From NCBI GenBank assembly GCA_964602895.1, contig CAZRTG010000014.1, forward strand, positions 1 through 33,543: DNA of 33,543 nt, read 5' to 3'. The notes beneath the pieces are model-generated. The model ran no database searches. It worked only from the letters and a program-made list of their open reading frames with translations, and was not told the DNA's origin. Made by a program: the position numbers and the translations under genes. Origin of the DNA: JAWXBM01 sp964602895. GTDB lineage: Bacteria > Pseudomonadota > Gammaproteobacteria > Xanthomonadales > SZUA-36. Below are positions 8,388 through 16,792 of the stretch, in pieces; within the stretch, counting starts at the first letter, position 1; each line of letters begins with the position of its first letter.

Positions 8388-8531
8388 TCAGGCTACTTCC
8401 TGACGCATGCTGGGCGGGAACTGGATATCAAGGTCTTCGACCGAGAGCTTGCCGGAGATCAGGCGCGGGAGGAGGAGGTCGCGGGTTTTTGTGAGAGAGC
8501 GGTTCAGTATCTCAAAGCTTACGTAGAAGGA
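8388..8531 (-). pseudogene. Type I restriction HsdS C-terminal stub (relic)
   Basis: The complement reads 47 residues ending at TGA 8388-8390. They contain TKTRDLLLPRLISGKLSVED, which matches the highly characteristic C-terminal end of type I specificity subunits ('RDLLLPRLISGEL'). The rest of hsdS, including both target-recognition domains, is missing. The frame continues upstream through a TAA (8532-8534) into a fragment of an ArsR-type regulator, so the junction is a deletion or recombination scar. It is not expected to be expressed. Confidence 0.75.
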
Positions 8532-8606
8532 TTACACATTGGCGATGTTCTGTTTGCCATCAGGCTCACAGTAAGTTCCGTCAAGTGTCGCAATCATACT
8601 TTGCGC
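8532..8606 (-). pseudogene. ArsR-family regulator C-terminal relic
   Basis: Read on the complement, this gives AQSMIATLDGTYCEP followed by ten further residues and TAA. It matches the end of the intact ArsR protein at 16259-16588 (AQSVIATLYGIYCEP). Similarity is also plain at DNA level between about 8561-8610 and 16267-16316. Upstream, traces of the same protein may extend to about 8680 but are too worn to call. Nothing else is seen from 8607 to the ZIP gene end at 8733. Confidence 0.6.
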
Positions 8607-8732
8607 TGCAATTGGGTTCACATATCGCGGAGGCTTCCGATGCAGACCAGTCTCGTCTGCAATTATTTGTTTGAGCTAACGGTTTGCACTCACAACCGAT
8701 GCATCCAAGCCACCGTATATATTTCTTGCAGA

Positions 8733-9620
8733 TCAGGCCAGCGCGGTATCAAGCAGCATCATCACGACGAATCCAACGACAAGCCCGCTGGTTGCCCAGC
8801 TTTCGTGCCCCTTACGGTGGGATTCCGGAATAATTTCATGACTGACCACAAACAGCATCGTACCCGCCGCGATTGCCAGTCCCCAGGGCAGTAAATGCAC
8901 CGAAAGACCGATCAGCGCTACACCCAACACGGCCGCTATAGGCTCCACCAGACCGGAAAGAATCCCCATACCGACGGCCATGCGTTTACTGTAACCGACG
9001 CTCATTAAGGCAATAGCGACCACCAGGCCTTCCGGAATATCCTGTATGGCGATACCGAGCGTCAGGGCCTTGGCACCGACCAGATCGGGTCCGGCAAATG
9101 CGACACCAATCGCCAGCCCTTCAGGAAAGTTGTGAATGACAATCGCCATGACAAAAAGCCAGATACGTTTCAGCTTTGCCGCATGTTCGATATCGATATC
9201 AAGACTGGTACCGCCTTCGACACCTTTAACAAAATGTTCGTGTGGCAGGATCCGCTCAACCCACAACAAACCCAGCGCACCCACCATGATCCCGGCACCG
9301 ACAATTCCCCCCGCCAACCACGGACCCGCACCCTGATCACCCGCGGCACTCAGCCCGGGCAAAATCAGGGAAAAAGAAGTTGCTGCCAGCATGACTCCGG
9401 CACCGAAGCCCATCATCGTGTCGTTCATACGCTGCGAGATCCGGTAAGTCAGAATCGCAGGCAGTGTACCCAGTGCAGTCGCTGCGCTGGCCACCAGGCC
9501 ACCCAGCAAGGCACCCGTCATATGGGGGTCTTTTGCAGCCAGACGCGTGTAGATGTCAGGCGACAAAATCGCGAGAACACCAATGACAATGATCAAAACC
9601 ACCCAGTATCGCAATGCCAT
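8733..9620 (-). CDS. ZIP family divalent metal transporter
   Basis: The 295-residue inner-membrane protein has about eight hydrophobic segments and the ZIP metal-site motifs HNFPEGLAIG (163-172) and QDIPEGLVVA (193-202). It ends with a histidine-rich HEIIPESHRKGHE block (261-273). ZIP proteins bring zinc or other divalent cations (Fe, Mn) into the cytoplasm; the GufA/ZupT-like bacterial branch fits the length. It stands alone on the minus strand. The DNA upstream (9621-9895) holds an inverted repeat that could serve metal-dependent control, but I do not recognise a Zur or Fur box. Confidence 0.92.
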   Translation of the reverse strand: MALRYWVVLIIVIGVLAILSPDIYTRLAAKDPHMTGALLGGLVASAATALGTLPAILTYRISQRMNDTMMGFGAGVMLAATSFSLILPGLSAAGDQGAGPWLAGGIVGAGIMVGALGLLWVERILPHEHFVKGVEGGTSLDIDIEHAAKLKRIWLFVMAIVIHNFPEGLAIGVAFAGPDLVGAKALTLGIAIQDIPEGLVVAIALMSVGYSKRMAVGMGILSGLVEPIAAVLGVALIGLSVHLLPWGLAIAAGTMLFVVSHEIIPESHRKGHESWATSGLVVGFVVMMLLDTALA

Positions 9621-9693
9621 AAACGCGCAGACTCTTCTTTATATTAATGATGTCGTTATTATGACGTCTTAAGCTCCTGTGGGGAGAATTTTT

Positions 9694-9730
9694 GTGCCAT
9701 TAATTGTATAGGCACACAAGTCAATGGCAC
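9694..9730. promoter_or_regulatory. Nested inverted repeats in divergent intergenic region
   Basis: GTGCCATT (9694-9701) and AATGGCAC (9723-9730) are perfect reverse complements. A second pair, TGTGCC (9693-9698) and GGCACA (9711-9716), shares the left arm. The site lies between the ZIP gene and the divergent SBBP gene, so it may be an operator for either. The factor is unknown. Confidence 0.4.
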
Positions 9731-9895
9731 TCCGCATATCAGAATTGAAGGCCCCGAGTTGAAAGACTGTTCAACCGACATGAATTTCGTGGAAAAGATT
9801 TTTTATTCTGCTTATACTCAAACCAATTCGATATCAAAAAGCGATACCCACCACCGTTCTACTCATCCTGACGCTCTAACCCAAGGGGAAATCTC

Positions 9896-12505
9896 ATGCG
9901 GAATCTGTTCTGCGCAGCCGTCTGCGGGCTGCTGCTTGTCATCGTCACTTTCCTGGCCAGCAGCGCTATGGCTTCAGTGCCCGCTCCCGCCTCGGTCAGC
10001 GGCTTTCAGCCCAACCTGGGCCAGCTTGATCCGCGTGTGGCGTTTACGGCCGAGCGCGATGGCATCACGCTATTTGTCACCCGCAATGGCGAGCTGGTAC
10101 ACCGCTTCGCCGGCAGTGACGGACGCGACTGGGTCATGATCGAGCGATTGCATGGTGCACAATCGATGCAGCCGGTAGCTGTGGGTGACGACGTCACACG
10201 CATTTCGGTAATCGACAGCGACGGCACGCGCAGCGCGTCCACTACCCGCCGCATCATCATTGGCGAACCGTGGCCGGGCATACGCGCGGAGCTGTGGCTG
10301 ACCAACGATCAGTTCGAGAAGCGCTTTGAACTGGAAGTTGGCGTAGACGCAAACGCCATTCGCATTTCGCTCGATGGAGTGGAAGGAATAACAATCGCCG
10401 ACGACGGCCAGTTGATGTTGACCACCGGCCCCGGCGACATTGCCATGAGCGCACCGGTTGCGTGGCAGGACATCAACGGTCAGCAAATTGCCGTGCCTGT
10501 CGCCTATACACTAGCCGACAACAACACCTATGGCTTTACGCTAGGCAACCACGATACCGACTACCCGGTAACGATTGACCCCGTCATTCGTTCAACCTTT
10601 GCCGGCTCCAATGCTGATTTCGAGGGGTTCGCGTTTATTTCCATCAACTCCACCAGCGTTTACGCGGCTGGCAGCAGTGCTTCTAATAACTTTCCAGGAT
10701 TATCCGGTGGCTTTCAGCCGATGCGCATCAGCACCTCGGCCTATCAACCCAACCATCTGATTGCCCGCTTCAACCTGGATCTGACCACGCTGCACCAGGT
10801 GACCTTCTACGGTAAATACGGTGATGTTCCCACCCCCACCAACACGACACGCGCAGGATTGGAACTCAGGGGCCTGCACGCGACCGATAGCGGCGTCTTC
10901 ATTGCCGGCACGGCACCCGGGCACGGTGATCATGTCCCCACCACTACTGGCGCATTTCAGGAGACACCCAACGGCGGGCCTTATAACAACAGCACCAACT
11001 CACCCCCGCACGACGTATTCGTAGCCCGCCTGTCTCCCGATCTGACCCAGTTGCAGGCCGGCACCTACTACGGAACCGACAAAAGTGAGCAGGTCTGGAA
11101 CATGACGGTCGGCAGTGACGGCGTCTATGTCACTGGTTATGCCAACGCTCCCGTACTTCCCGGCAGCGAGAACGGTGCGAACCCGACACCTCTGACACCT
11201 GGTATTGGCACCTTCGTGGCCAAGCTCTCACTGAATCTGGATCAAGCACTCTCAGCCACTTGGATCAGTCGCGGCAGCGCGATCATGACGCCGTACGCCA
11301 TCGCCCTGGGTGGCGACGGTTCGGTCTATGTGGGTGGTTCAGGTCGCGGTGACCTGGTTGACACGACCGGCGCCTACCAGCCCGCTCGTACAGGCCTCAG
11401 CAATACGGACGAAGGCTTCGTGGTGCATCTCAGCGCTGACCTGGCAACCCACCATCGGGCTACCTTTCTTGGTGGAACGGCACACGAGCGTATTGAGGAA
11501 CTCTGGTTCAGCGAGGGTAATCTGTACGTAGCGGGCGATACCACCAGCTCCAGCACCTTCCCCGTACCGCCCGATGCAGCTGTGCCCGGCTACACGTACC
11601 AAAGCCCCTTCGTTTTCGCACTGTCCGCTGACTTGACAACGCGGGTAGGAGCCACCTATTTCGCCGGTACCACCTATGCGCCAGGCAAACACACCAGCAT
11701 CGGCAGGTTGGCCAGCAACGACGGCACCATTTATTTTGCAGGTACCACGCGATCCAGCACCTTGCCGGGCACGCTGGGTGGCGTGCAGGTAGATAACACG
11801 GGGTCGCAACCTTGCGGCTATGTGGCGGCCTTTAATCCGAGCCTGACCATTTTGAAACAAGCCACCTATATTGCCTGCGGTGACCGCGAGGTTCAGGTTG
11901 CCGACGTAGCGTTCGCAAATGACACGCTGTATCTCACCGGCAGCACCAAGCTTGTCACACTGCCCGGCAGTGGCACCGGCGCGCAGCCGCAGAATGCCGG
12001 CACCAATACTTTTGATGGCTTTATCCTGGCCACCACGGGCGACCTGGGTGGCCCCAAGCCCAACGCCGACCTGGCCGTCGAGAAGACCGGCAGCCCTACA
12101 CGCATTGCCAACCGCTACGTGCGCTACTGGGTGAAGGTGACCAATAACGGCCCTGACAGCGCCGTCGATGCACTGATCGAAGACACGCTGCCGCCGGAAC
12201 TTGGAGCAAGCAACTGGACTTGTACCGCGTTCAATGGTGCCAACTGTCCCAACGCAAGCGGCAGCGGCTCAATTGCAGAAACTGCCACACTGCCCAACGA
12301 CGGACGGCTGGAGTACGAGCTGTGCGCGCTGGCTACCAGCGGTGCAACCAATATCCTCAATGTGGCTAAAGCCACCGTCGCCAGCCACACACTGGACCCG
12401 GTCAGCGGCAACAACAGCGATGATGCCGTGTTGTTCGACCCGCGTCTTTTTGCTGACGGTTTCGAGGACACGAACCTGCCGCCGCTCTGTCCGCCCGGAA
12501 TCTGA
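9896..12505 (+). CDS. Secreted SBBP-repeat / DUF11-like protein with DGFE tail
   Basis: The 869-residue product starts at an ATG behind AAGGGGA and has a signal peptide (about 1-27, AMA then S). Residues 36-230 match the N-terminal 'N-x-GQ-x-D' domain common to SBBP proteins. Residues 240-690 hold beta-propeller-like repeats of the 'VYVAGSA..F..T.GAFQ' kind. Residues 715-810 (PNADLAVEKTG.., VTNNGPDSA.., LPPEL) form a DUF11-like Ig fold. It ends in LFADGFED plus eleven residues. This is a surface or extracellular protein, probably a ligand-binding or adhesive scaffold; no enzyme motif is seen. It heads a row of three secreted repeat proteins that share the tail. Confidence 0.9.
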   Translation: MRNLFCAAVCGLLLVIVTFLASSAMASVPAPASVSGFQPNLGQLDPRVAFTAERDGITLFVTRNGELVHRFAGSDGRDWVMIERLHGAQSMQPVAVGDDVTRISVIDSDGTRSASTTRRIIIGEPWPGIRAELWLTNDQFEKRFELEVGVDANAIRISLDGVEGITIADDGQLMLTTGPGDIAMSAPVAWQDINGQQIAVPVAYTLADNNTYGFTLGNHDTDYPVTIDPVIRSTFAGSNADFEGFAFISINSTSVYAAGSSASNNFPGLSGGFQPMRISTSAYQPNHLIARFNLDLTTLHQVTFYGKYGDVPTPTNTTRAGLELRGLHATDSGVFIAGTAPGHGDHVPTTTGAFQETPNGGPYNNSTNSPPHDVFVARLSPDLTQLQAGTYYGTDKSEQVWNMTVGSDGVYVTGYANAPVLPGSENGANPTPLTPGIGTFVAKLSLNLDQALSATWISRGSAIMTPYAIALGGDGSVYVGGSGRGDLVDTTGAYQPARTGLSNTDEGFVVHLSADLATHHRATFLGGTAHERIEELWFSEGNLYVAGDTTSSSTFPVPPDAAVPGYTYQSPFVFALSADLTTRVGATYFAGTTYAPGKHTSIGRLASNDGTIYFAGTTRSSTLPGTLGGVQVDNTGSQPCGYVAAFNPSLTILKQATYIACGDREVQVADVAFANDTLYLTGSTKLVTLPGSGTGAQPQNAGTNTFDGFILATTGDLGGPKPNADLAVEKTGSPTRIANRYVRYWVKVTNNGPDSAVDALIEDTLPPELGASNWTCTAFNGANCPNASGSGSIAETATLPNDGRLEYELCALATSGATNILNVAKATVASHTLDPVSGNNSDDAVLFDPRLFADGFEDTNLPPLCPPGI

Positions 12506-12908
12506 TTGGCATCAAGCGGAGGGCCACATACCGGTGTTGGGCCGCCGATACCCACCCCCGGATTCGGCCAGGCCACTTACGGATGTAAATTCATGCCATA
12601 GATGCTATGGTCTCAATACCTCTGTGACGCCATCACTGGCCGCACGGACGTACAAGCGAAACCGACGGGTAGGTTTGGGTCCCGGGTAATACCCGGGACA
12701 CGCACGTGTCGCAACCAGAACGGTGACCGGTACTACACCGGCCTCCGCCACGCGACGGCGCCCACCAAGTCGACATTCCAAAACCACGGTTAACAGGAAA
12801 CCAGACCAAGCCGGGTCGGGAGGCATTTTATTGTGCCGACTGACCAAAGTGGCACGTTGTCAGCGTCCGTGCGCATTCACGGGATTGATAGTCAGTCAGG
12901 AGAATGCG
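12506..12908 (+). other. 403-bp intergenic region with GC-rich palindromes
   Basis: No convincing gene is present. A rightward frame from 12723 joins the LRR gene but lacks a ribosome site and would place the signal peptide about 80 residues inside. The region carries the paired palindromes at 12679-12710 and further GC-rich imperfect dyads. They may terminate or control transcription between the SBBP and LRR genes. Confidence 0.55.
12679..12710. promoter_or_regulatory. Two adjacent palindromes
   Basis: GTCCCGGGTA (12679-12688) and TACCCGGGAC (12690-12699) form a perfect 10-bp inverted repeat around one base. It overlaps by 3 bp a second dyad, GACACG-CA-CGTGTC (12697-12710). With almost no loop, the first is better suited to protein binding than to an RNA hairpin, and no T-run follows. 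Confidence 0.55.
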
Positions 12909-13943
12909 ATGAACGCATCATCACAAAAGCTACCAGGGACGTTTGAACCGCGTCGTTTCTTTTTCACCCTTCATCGCTACGCCGCAGTGATCCTGCTGGC
13001 GCTGTTGGGTTTTGCCAGCATCACCTCAGCACATGCTGCAATACCCGCCAGCGAACGCCAGGTGTTGGTTAATCTGTACAACAGCAGCGGCGGGACCAAT
13101 TGGAGCAACAAAACCGGCTGGCTTGGTGCGCCTGGTACTGAATGCAGTTGGTTTGGCGTGACTTGCTCGGGGGGCGGAACATACGTTGCCAGGGTCCAGC
13201 TTACCCAGAACAATCTCGTTGGCTCTTTGCCGTCGTTGGTGGACCTGACAAAAGTTTCAATTCTCAACTTCCAAGACAACCTGCTGACCGGCACCATCCC
13301 TCCGCTGACGGGACTGACAAGCCTTAATAACTTCAGGGTCTACAACAACCAGCTGACGGGTTCGATCCCCTCGCTGACGGGCCTGACGAGTCTTGGGACA
13401 TTCCTCGTCAATAACAATGATTTGACCGGTAGCATCCCGTCACTCGCAGGATTGACAAATCTCTCGTACTTCTGGGTTAACAACAACGACCTCACCGGCA
13501 CGATCCCGTCCCTGGGAGGGCTAACGAGTCTTTCGAGTTTCAGCGTAAGCAGCAACCAGTTGACCGGCAGCATTCCGCCGCCGACGGGGTTGACGAACAT
13601 TTCGTATTTCTCCGTCGCAAACAACCAGCTGACGGGCAGTTTCCCCTCGCTTGCGGGCCTCTTGAATCTTGAGGACTTCAGAGTTCACAGCAACCAGCTG
13701 ACCGGCTCGATCCCGTCTTTGTCAGGCCTGACCAAGCTCAAGACCTTTTACGTCTACGACAACCAACTCCGAGGTCGTATGCCAGGTGCCCCCAGCCCCA
13801 ACGTGTTGACGCCGGGATCCTCAAGCCTCTGCCCCAACCTACTGAATCGCAAACCGAGCCCGGATTGGGATATCGCTACCGGCCAAACGCCGTGGTACCA
13901 AAGTTGTACCGGGATTTTCAGCGATGGATTTGAGAGCGACTGA
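12909..13943 (+). CDS. Secreted leucine-rich repeat protein with DGFE tail
   Basis: I place the start at ATG 12909, preceded by CAGGAG, giving 344 residues; an upstream in-frame ATG at 12723 has no ribosome site. A hydrophobic signal segment spans 25-43 (ends AHA). An N-terminal cap with WSNKTGWLG and CSWFGVTC (59-86) resembles the plant-type LRR cap. About eight repeats of 23 residues follow, of the type NQLTGSIPSLTGLTSLxxFxV. The repeats are near identical at DNA level with a 69-bp period. The end is GIFSDGFESD. It is an exported solenoid, presumably for binding or adhesion. The delta-60 gene starts 70 bp downstream and may be co-transcribed. Confidence 0.9.
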   Translation: MNASSQKLPGTFEPRRFFFTLHRYAAVILLALLGFASITSAHAAIPASERQVLVNLYNSSGGTNWSNKTGWLGAPGTECSWFGVTCSGGGTYVARVQLTQNNLVGSLPSLVDLTKVSILNFQDNLLTGTIPPLTGLTSLNNFRVYNNQLTGSIPSLTGLTSLGTFLVNNNDLTGSIPSLAGLTNLSYFWVNNNDLTGTIPSLGGLTSLSSFSVSSNQLTGSIPPPTGLTNISYFSVANNQLTGSFPSLAGLLNLEDFRVHSNQLTGSIPSLSGLTKLKTFYVYDNQLRGRMPGAPSPNVLTPGSSSLCPNLLNRKPSPDWDIATGQTPWYQSCTGIFSDGFESD

Positions 13944-14013
13944 GACCATTGCACCACAGCTTATTTGAAGTATACAGAAGCGAGCCTGCGCTCAATCAAT
14001 CAAGGAAACGAAT

Positions 14014-16224
14014 ATGAACGGAATGTTTTTTCTGCGCCGGCTTGGCGCATTGCTGCTAGTGCTCACCCTCCTGCTTGCGGCCACGCCGCTGGCAGCACAA
14101 TCACCCGCACCATTGTCCAACCCGGATCTGCAGTTGCTGACGAACGGTGGGGTTTATGCAGTCGCACGCCAGGCTAATGGCGGCCTTATCTTCGCGGGCC
14201 AATTCACTTCGGTTAACGGCGTCGCGCGACAAAACATCGCCCGGCTGCGGCCGGATGGAACGTTGGATCCGGCGTGGGTTTCATCGACAAATCATTACGT
14301 GTACGCACTCGCTGTGGACGGAAATGCGGTCTATGTGGGCGGTCATTTCAATAGGGTCGGCGGCGTGCATCGGAACCGCATCGCCAAGCTCGACGGCACC
14401 ACCGGCACGGTCGATCCAAACTGGAATCCATCGGCAAACAATATAGTCCACGCACTGGCCGTGAATAACGGTGCGGTTTATGCGGGTGGCAGTTTCACCA
14501 CAATCAAGGGTCTGGCCCGTCAACACATCGTCAAACTAGATGGCAATAACGGCACGGTTGATCCCAACTGGGATCCATCGGCCGATGGTATCGTATACGC
14601 CTTGGCCGTGAGCGGCAGCACGGTTTTTGCGGGCGGTCTTTTTACCCACATCGGCGGCAAGCCGCGCAGCCGCATCGCCAAGCTGGTTGGCAACTCAGGC
14701 ACGGCCGATCCTGACTGGGGGCCGGTGGCGGATGGCGCGGTACTCGCACTGACCATAAGCGGCAGCACAGTCTATGCCGGCGGCGAATTCACCAACATCG
14801 GAGGCACGTCGCGTATCCGCCTCGTGAAGCTGAATAGCGATGACGGCAGCGTTGATGCGAACTGGAACCCATCTGCAGACAGCACGGTGCGCACACTGGC
14901 CGTGGATGGCAGTGGCGCAGTCTATGCAGGGGGTGGTTTTACCCTCATTGGCGGTGTAACACGTCACCATATCGCCAAACTTGACGGCATTAACGGCACC
15001 ATCAATCCGGGCTGGAGTCCATCTGCAAATTCCGGTGGTTGGGTGCTGGCACTGTCCGTCGAAGCGACTGGCGCGCTCTATGCCGGAGGGAATTTTCAAG
15101 AATTCGGTGGCCAGCCGCGGCTGGCACTCGCAGCGCTCAGTGCGGGCGGGACAGCGAATGGTACGGCCAGCGACGTAGAAATGCCCAGTCAGGCCTTGGC
15201 CATCGTCGAACAGCCCAACGGCAGTGTCATTGTTGGCGGCTCCTTCGTCAAGGTGAACGGTGAGGTACGTAAACGTCTGTTGCGCCTGAATGCAGATGGA
15301 ACGCTTGATCCGGTGTGGAAGCCCTCGGCCGATAATACGGTGCTCACCCTGGCGGTGGACGGCAATGGCGCGGTCTATGCGGGTGGCTATTTCAGAAGCA
15401 TCGGCGGAGCGTCGCGCAACTACCTTGCCAGGCTTGATGGTAACAACGGCACAGCAGCTGGCTGGAATCCGTCGCCCAATGGTCCCGTCGAGGCGCTGGC
15501 GGTAAACGGCAGCGGCGCGATCTATGCAGGGGGTCAATTTACCCAAATCGGCACTGAGTCACGCAACAAGATCGCAAAGTTTCACAGTAACGGCACACTT
15601 GATGCGGGCTGGAACCCGTCAATCAACAGTTCGGTGCTCGCATTAGCCTTGGGCGGTGATGGCGCGGTCTATGCAGGGGGCCAGTTCACCCAGGTCAACA
15701 ACGTTACCCGCAATCGCATTGCCAGGTTGGACGGCAACGACGGCACGCTCGATCCGGTTTGGGACCCATCAGCCAGTAATTGGGTTTACACGTTGGCGGT
15801 AGACGGCAGCGGCGCAGTTTATGCAGGTGGCGAGTTCACCCAAATCGGCAATCAACTGCGCAATCGCATTGCCAAGCTTGACGGCAATGACGGGACGGCT
15901 GTTGCCGGTTGGGATCCGTCGGCGACCATTTGGGTTTTCTCACTGGCCGTAGATGGCAACGGCTGGGTCTATGCGGGTGGCGGTTTCAGCAACATCGGCG
16001 GCGTTGCGCGTAAATATTTAGCCAGGATCAACGGCAACGACGGAGCGCTCGATCCTCATTGGAATCCTTCAGCCGATCAGCAGGTGCGTGCACTGGCTGT
16101 GCACAGCAGCGGCACCATCTACGCTGCCGGTGATTTCACGGAAATAGGCGGCCAAGCACGCGGCGCCATTGCCGCACTGCCAGTACTGCGGCCCGATCTG
16201 ATTTTCCGCGACGGGTTTGAGTAG
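14014..16224 (+). CDS. Secreted delta-60 repeat protein with DGFE tail
   Basis: The 736-residue product has AAGGA before its ATG and a signal peptide (about 1-29, cleavage near AAQ). It is then built almost wholly of about fourteen delta-60 repeats of roughly 46-50 residues: 'VYAGGxFTxIGGxxRxxIAKLDGxxGTxDPxWNPSAxxxVxALAVDG'-type units. Such repeats are thought to fold as beta-propeller blades. It ends exactly in LIFRDGFE. No catalytic motif is visible, and it is likely an extracellular or surface-bound scaffold. A GC-rich hairpin follows the stop. The ArsR gene converges from the right. Confidence 0.92.
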   Translation: MNGMFFLRRLGALLLVLTLLLAATPLAAQSPAPLSNPDLQLLTNGGVYAVARQANGGLIFAGQFTSVNGVARQNIARLRPDGTLDPAWVSSTNHYVYALAVDGNAVYVGGHFNRVGGVHRNRIAKLDGTTGTVDPNWNPSANNIVHALAVNNGAVYAGGSFTTIKGLARQHIVKLDGNNGTVDPNWDPSADGIVYALAVSGSTVFAGGLFTHIGGKPRSRIAKLVGNSGTADPDWGPVADGAVLALTISGSTVYAGGEFTNIGGTSRIRLVKLNSDDGSVDANWNPSADSTVRTLAVDGSGAVYAGGGFTLIGGVTRHHIAKLDGINGTINPGWSPSANSGGWVLALSVEATGALYAGGNFQEFGGQPRLALAALSAGGTANGTASDVEMPSQALAIVEQPNGSVIVGGSFVKVNGEVRKRLLRLNADGTLDPVWKPSADNTVLTLAVDGNGAVYAGGYFRSIGGASRNYLARLDGNNGTAAGWNPSPNGPVEALAVNGSGAIYAGGQFTQIGTESRNKIAKFHSNGTLDAGWNPSINSSVLALALGGDGAVYAGGQFTQVNNVTRNRIARLDGNDGTLDPVWDPSASNWVYTLAVDGSGAVYAGGEFTQIGNQLRNRIAKLDGNDGTAVAGWDPSATIWVFSLAVDGNGWVYAGGGFSNIGGVARKYLARINGNDGALDPHWNPSADQQVRALAVHSSGTIYAAGDFTEIGGQARGAIAALPVLRPDLIFRDGFE

Positions 16225-16230
16225 GAATAT

Positions 16231-16250
16231 GCGCCGCTGCCCGGCGGCGC
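16231..16250. terminator. GC-rich hairpin between convergent genes
   Basis: GCGCCGC (16231-16237) and GCGGCGC (16244-16250) pair over a 6-nt loop, 7 bp after the delta-60 stop and 8 bp beyond the ArsR stop. No T-run follows on either strand, so it is only a possible bidirectional terminator. Confidence 0.4.
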
Positions 16251-16258
16251 GCAAAGCC

Positions 16259-16588
16259 TTATTGGCGAGGTCCGGGCTCGCAGTAAATTCCGTAAAGTGT
16301 GGCAATCACACTTTGCGCCGGCCCGTCGACCAGGCTGTACCAGATGGTCTGCGACTCGCGCCGGGTGCTGACCATGCCCTCGTCTCTGAGTTTGGCCAGA
16401 TGTTGCGACAAAGCCGATTGGCTCAGATCGGCTAGCTGATCATTGATCTGGCCCACGGTCATCTCTTTACCCACCAACAGACAGAGAACGCGCAGGCGCT
16501 GCGCGTTGGCCAGGGTTTTCAACATTTGCGAAGCTTCCTCGGCACGCTCTTGCATGGGTTGCAAGGCAAGAGGATCGGTGATCGACAT
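16259..16588 (-). CDS. ArsR-family repressor, BigR/SqrR-like (sulfur-sensing candidate)
   Basis: The 109-residue winged-helix regulator has a recognition helix around SQSALSQHLAKL (56-67) and a wing with TRRESQTIWY (75-84). It carries only two cysteines: C36 in RVLCLL and C103 in IYCEP. Their positions and 67-residue separation are close to the disulfide/polysulfide pair of BigR and SqrR (about 66 apart), which release DNA on reacting with sulfane sulfur. The usual arsenic site ELCVCDL is absent. A sulfide/persulfide-responsive repressor is therefore the best inference. A 40-bp element 85-124 bp upstream of the start recurs before the neighbouring operon. An ArsR-type relic at 8532-8606 is its decayed relative. 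Confidence 0.85.
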   Translation of the reverse strand: MSITDPLALQPMQERAEEASQMLKTLANAQRLRVLCLLVGKEMTVGQINDQLADLSQSALSQHLAKLRDEGMVSTRRESQTIWYSLVDGPAQSVIATLYGIYCEPGPRQ

Positions 16589-16672
16589 CGGTGCTCCAGA
16601 TCAATGGTCAATTCGGGTTACGACACAACTCAGGCCAATCGGCCCGTTTGCATGCCATTGTAATTAAGTTGC

Positions 16673-16712
16673 TGGTATATTAGCAAGTACTTAATTAGAT
16701 TTGTGTTGATAA
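16673..16712. promoter_or_regulatory. Shared 40-bp operator-like element, copy 1
   Basis: This AT-rich element, with core TATATTAGCAAGTACTTAAT, lies 85 bp upstream of the ArsR start. It matches copy 2 (17852-17891) at 34 of 40 positions. It contains repeated ATTAG blocks and the palindrome AAGTACTT. It is probably the autoregulatory site of the ArsR-family repressor. Confidence 0.6.
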
Positions 16713-16792
16713 GCTTACCAAGGTGATGGTAAATGGCAGATACTTTTCAGTAACAGGTCGCCATATTACCGATCCGGCACTGGAATTGTGTT

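Noticed and set aside
8349..8894. 181-codon plus-strand ORF
   Set aside because: It is antisense to the HsdS and ArsR relics and to the end of the ZIP gene, all of which match known families on the other strand.
12723..12908. Upstream extension of the LRR gene to ATG 12723
   Set aside because: No ribosome site and it would bury the signal peptide about 80 residues inside, whereas ATG 12909 has CAGGAG and a normal signal peptide.
14695..15546. 283-codon minus-strand ORF inside the delta-60 gene
   Set aside because: Shadow of repetitive coding sequence; the repeated content merely mirrors the delta-60 modules.
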